Positions 56,221 to 64,000 of a DNA stretch of 64,000 nucleotides are shown here, one piece after another. Source of the stretch: an uncultured Pelagibacteraceae bacterium (GTDB lineage: Bacteria; Pseudomonadota; Alphaproteobacteria; Pelagibacterales; Pelagibacteraceae); contig CACJFE010000003.1 in the NCBI GenBank assembly GCA_902592655.1, positions 109,489 through 173,488 on the forward strand, in the 5' to 3' direction. Position 1 is the stretch's first letter; each line of letters opens with the position of its first letter. A program made the translations under genes and the position numbers. The notes beneath the pieces are model-generated. The model saw only the letters and a program-made list of their open reading frames with translations. It ran no database searches and was not told where the DNA came from.

Positions 56221-58253
56221 ATGAATAGCATTGATAAACTAATTGAAAACCTAAACAAGGAACAAAAGAGAGCAGTCCTTAGTACTGAAGGACCCAACCT
56301 GATTGTAGCTGGGGCAGGTTCAGGGAAAACAAGAGTTTTAACAACTAGATTAATTCATATTATCAATCAAAAAAAAGCTTTTCCTAATCAAATTTTATGT
56401 GTGACATTTACTAATAAAGCAGCAAAAGAAATGCAAAATAGAGTAATGCAACATGTAAAGGGTACCTCTAATGCTATTCCCTGGTTAGGTACTTTCCATT
56501 CCATAAGTGTTAAGCTTCTAAGAAGACATGCCGAAGCAATTGGTTATAAAAGTAATTTTACGATTTTAGATACCGATGATCAAAAAAAACTTATTAGAAA
56601 TATAGTTAAAGCGGAGGATTTAGATGCAAAAAAATTTTCTCCACAATTAATCATGTATCATATAGATCAATGGAAAAATAAGGGTCTATTGCCAAGAGAT
56701 GTTAAATTAGAAAAATCAGGTTTAATAATAAAATCTATTTTAAAAGTTTATGAAATTTACCAAAATAAAACTAGGGATTTGAATTCATTTGATTTTGGAG
56801 ACTTAATTTTATTTTGTGTTAAACTTTTTGAGGAACATAAAGATGTAAAACAAATATATCATAATAATTTCAAATATATCTTAGTTGATGAGTTTCAAGA
56901 TACAAATTTTATTCAAAATAAATGGTTAAATTTATTGGTCAATGCTAAAGAAAATATTTGCTGCGTAGGGGATGATGATCAATCAATATATAGTTGGAGA
57001 GGAGCAGAAATTAAAAATTTTTTAACTTTCGATCAGATTTATAAAAATTGTAAGGTATTTAAACTAGAACAAAATTATAGATCTACAAAAAATATACTTG
57101 AGACTGCTTCAAATTTAATTTCAAATAATTCTAATAGGGTAGGAAAAAAATTATGGTCTTCAGCTAGTGATGGCGAGCTTGTTAAATTGAATTGTTATAG
57201 GACTGGTAAAGATGAAGCTCAAGGTATTAGTGATATAATTGAAAAAAAAATTAAAAAAAAATATTCATTAAATCAAGTTTCAATTCTTGTTAGAGCAATT
57301 TATCAAACTAGAGAGTTTGAAGAAAGATTTCTTCAGGTAGGTATTGGGTATAGAGTGCTTGGAGGTATAAAATTTTACGAAAGAGCAGAAATTAAAGATG
57401 CTGTATCTTATTTAAGAATAATAAATCAAAAATTTGATGATTTAGCTTTGGAGAGAGTGATAGGTGCTCCAAAAAAAGGGATAGGCGAGAGTACAATAAA
57501 TCAAATATACACTTATGGTAAAGAAAATAGATTGTGTCTTGAAGACTCCATTAATAAAATTTTAGAAGAAGGAAAGTTTAAACCAAAAATAAAAACTGCT
57601 CTAAAACAATTGATTAATTTGATTCAAAAGTGGCGTAAAGACTCTACTAATATGAAACACTTTGATTTACTAAAATTAGTTTTGGATGAATCGGGTTATT
57701 CATCAATGCTTAAAAATAAGAAAGATCTCGAAAATGAAAATAGGTTAGAAAACTTAAAAGAACTTTTAAGAGCCATGCAAGATTATGATAATTTGCAAAG
57801 TTTTTTGGAGCATGTTGCCTTAGCAACTTCAATTGATCAAGAATGGGAGGGTGCAAAAGTAAATTTAATGACTATGCACGCTGCTAAAGGGTTAGAATTT
57901 GACGTGGTTTTTCTTCCTGGTTGGGAAGAGGGTTTGTTTCCACATCAAAAATCCCTAGAAGAGAAGGGAGATTTTGCTTTGGAAGAGGAAAGGAGATTAG
58001 CTTACGTTGGGATAACAAGGGCCAAAAAAGAGGCATTTCTATCTTTTGCGATGAAAAGAGCTTACCACGGTGACTGGATGGATGCATTGCCCTCAAGATT
58101 TATTAATGAAATCCCAGATGAAAGTGTTGAAAAAAACGAGATTGATATAACAAAAAATGATGATTTTGATTTTAATCAGGATAACTCTTTAGATTTCGAT
58201 GATGATTATAGAAGTCCAGGGTGGGATAGATACAAAAAAAATAAATTATTAAA

Positions 58254-58266
<13 letters not shown>
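56221..58266 (+). CDS. uvrD: UvrD/PcrA-type DNA helicase
   Basis: The 681-residue superfamily 1A helicase has LNKEQKRAVLSTEGPNLIVAGAGSGKTRVLTTRL (Q motif and Walker A), LVDEFQDTN, VGDDDQSIYSWRGAEI, LEQNYRSTKNIL, NLMTMHAAKGLEFDVVFLPGWEEGLFPH and EEERRLAYVGITRAKK. It unwinds DNA in nucleotide-excision and mismatch repair. An acidic tail (DITKNDDFDFNQDNSLDFDDD) is present before a basic end. It overlaps pepP by 13 bp. Confidence 0.95.
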
Positions 58267-62827
<4,561 letters not shown>

Positions 62828-62880
62828 ATTTTTAACTATTATCAGATTGATTAAAAAATAATATGTTTAAAATTAAAAAA

Positions 62881-63819
62881 TTATGCGTTTACTGCAATTT
62901 TAACAGAATTGTTGGGACTTATTTTCTCAGTAACTAAATCTTCCTGTAACTCGATTATTGAAAATGAAGATTTTTGAATAATTAATTTATTTAAAAATAT
63001 ATTAGTCAACTCATGTCCTCCTTGATTACATGAAACCTTACCAATCGTCCTATGACCAGATAATAAAAAATCTCCAGCTAAATCTAAAATTTTATGGTTA
63101 ACAAATTCTTGGTTATTTCTTAGGCCTTCTTTATTAAGCACAGAATTTTCATCAACTACCACTGCGTTATCGAGAGATCCACCTTTCGCTAATCCTAACT
63201 TTTTTATTTTTTCGATATCTTCGTACAAACAAAAAGTTCTTGAAGTATATATATTTTTTAAGTCATCGATTTGGAAATTGACTAGATTTTTTTGTTTACC
63301 AATAATCTTATTTTCAAAGTTTAATTTATAATCTACCTCAAAATAATCACTTGGTTTAATTGAAATTTTTCTTCCATTATTTTCCATTGACACTTTTTTG
63401 GTAATTTTTATATATTTTCTTTTTTTGTTCAATTTAACTTTTTTTGTTTTATTAAGAATACTAATAAAAGGTTTTGCGGAACCGTCCATGATTGGTACCT
63501 CGCTGTTGTTAATTTCAATCAAAACGTTATCGATTTCTGAAATGTACAATGCAGCAAGTAGATGCTCAATTGTAGTAACTTTTATGCCATGGTTATTTTT
63601 TATACTAGTGCAAAGTTGTGTATCCGAAACATTTTTGTAATCTGCGAATATAAGATTGTTCTCTTTAAGATCCACTCTTTTAAAGATAATACCTTGATCT
63701 TCTTTAGCAGGTAAAATAGTTATTTTAGATTTTTTTCCTGAATGAAGACCTATACCTTCTATACTAACTGGGTTAGATATTGTTTGTTGATAAACTTTAA
63801 ACATCCAGGTCTTATACAT
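62881..63819 (-). CDS. lpxC: UDP-3-O-acyl-N-acetylglucosamine deacetylase LpxC
   Basis: The 312-residue zinc enzyme has QQTISNPVSIEGIGLHSGKKSKITI at the N-terminus and zinc ligands His86 (TTIEHLLAAL), His242 and Asp246 (FVNHKILDLAGDFLL), with the catalytic His269 in NQGGHELTN. It commits lipid A synthesis. A second in-frame ATG five codons in (63804) could be the start. It is followed by bamD after 53 bp. Confidence 0.95.
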   Translation of the reverse strand: MYKTWMFKVYQQTISNPVSIEGIGLHSGKKSKITILPAKEDQGIIFKRVDLKENNLIFADYKNVSDTQLCTSIKNNHGIKVTTIEHLLAALYISEIDNVLIEINNSEVPIMDGSAKPFISILNKTKKVKLNKKRKYIKITKKVSMENNGRKISIKPSDYFEVDYKLNFENKIIGKQKNLVNFQIDDLKNIYTSRTFCLYEDIEKIKKLGLAKGGSLDNAVVVDENSVLNKEGLRNNQEFVNHKILDLAGDFLLSGHRTIGKVSCNQGGHELTNIFLNKLIIQKSSFSIIELQEDLVTEKISPNNSVKIAVNA

Positions 63820-63869
63820 AATTTAAGATTTACGTTTAAAACAACTAATGTTTCTAAAAATAACAAATA

Positions 63870-64000
63870 TTACTTAAAAAAAAGGCCGAAAATTCTTGAA
63901 ATAGTGGTTTTTTTTTCATTAATAATTGGTAACGCTTCTTTTTTCCACCCAAATTGAACGAGTTGAATAGCTCTTAATGCAAGATTCTCAGTGCTAGGTC
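63870..64000 (-). CDS. C-terminus of an unidentified gene (5' part outside window)
   Basis: On the minus strand an open frame enters at the window edge and ends at TAA (63872-63870). It encodes about 42 residues, containing ENLALRAIQLVQFGWK, KEALPIINEK and a basic, hydrophobic end ISRIFGLFFK. The other two frames are closed. The position before lpxC is often occupied by ftsZ in alphaproteobacteria, but this tail lacks the usual FtsZ end. No identification. Confidence 0.5.
   Translation of the reverse strand, partial: PSTENLALRAIQLVQFGWKKEALPIINEKKTTISRIFGLFFK

Overview
The window looks like a streamlined SAR11 (Candidatus Pelagibacter-type) alphaproteobacterial chromosome. The DNA is very AT-rich, genes are packed with 0 to 10 bp gaps or 1 to 4 bp overlaps, and lysine and asparagine codons are abundant. 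Diagnostic elements agree: a SAM-II riboswitch followed by a SAM-V-like aptamer upstream of metY, and a circularly permuted two-piece tmRNA gene. The gene set is almost entirely chromosomal housekeeping, transport and amino-acid metabolism. No transposase, integrase, CRISPR array or rRNA was seen, and no convincing tRNA.

Layout. 1-10 kb: end of an FAD oxidoreductase; prpD-acnA; a LysE exporter; a cytochrome c', DUF411 and cytochrome b561 group; DUF4396; proC; an AbrB-type membrane protein; DoxX. 10-21 kb: an outer-membrane beta-barrel protein; a tripartite tricarboxylate transporter (tctCBA); a CsiD/GlaH-type glutarate hydroxylase that ends a long operon (binding protein-livHMGF-azlCD-small ORF-glaH). 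20.6-28 kb: a LysE exporter, glutaredoxin, two MsrB, ribokinase, CcdA, histidine phosphatase, cysE, a VOC protein and an ATP-grasp protein. 28-34 kb: riboswitch-controlled metY, two paralogous lipoproteins, a 2-hydroxyacid dehydrogenase, a DMT exporter (apparent CTG start) and a DadA-like oxidase. 34-49.5 kb: one long minus-strand run joining hflKC-DUF2065-degQ-miaA-ilvIHC-leuA to mreBCD-mrdA-rodA-bactofilin. 49.5-54.8 kb: mrp, thyX, ssrA, a methyltransferase between two 17-bp direct repeats exactly 1000 bp apart, small membrane proteins, a MazG-like protein and fumC. 54.8-64 kb: AsmA-like protein, uvrD, pepP, ligA, bamD, lpxC and the end of an unidentified gene.

How parts work together. Both binding-protein-dependent uptake operons put the binding-protein gene first and follow it with an intrinsic-terminator-like hairpin before the membrane genes, which would give excess periplasmic receptor. 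In tctCBA this hairpin and its U-tract lie inside the first codons of tctB. GlaH beside a Liv/Azl system and a Tct transporter suggests a dicarboxylate or lysine-derived glutarate module (inference). The metY leader stacks several layers: promoter, SAM-II with a visible antiterminator/terminator choice, a SAM-V-like element enclosing a Shine-Dalgarno, then two mutually exclusive hairpins around a 15-codon leader ORF that overlaps metY.

The best candidates for something undescribed are the 1000-bp repeat-bounded segment at ssrA, the competing-hairpin leader of metY, the coding intrinsic terminator in tctB, and two small single-span membrane ORFs (23 and 26 residues) fitted tightly into operons. 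All functions come from reading the sequence; no database search was run.
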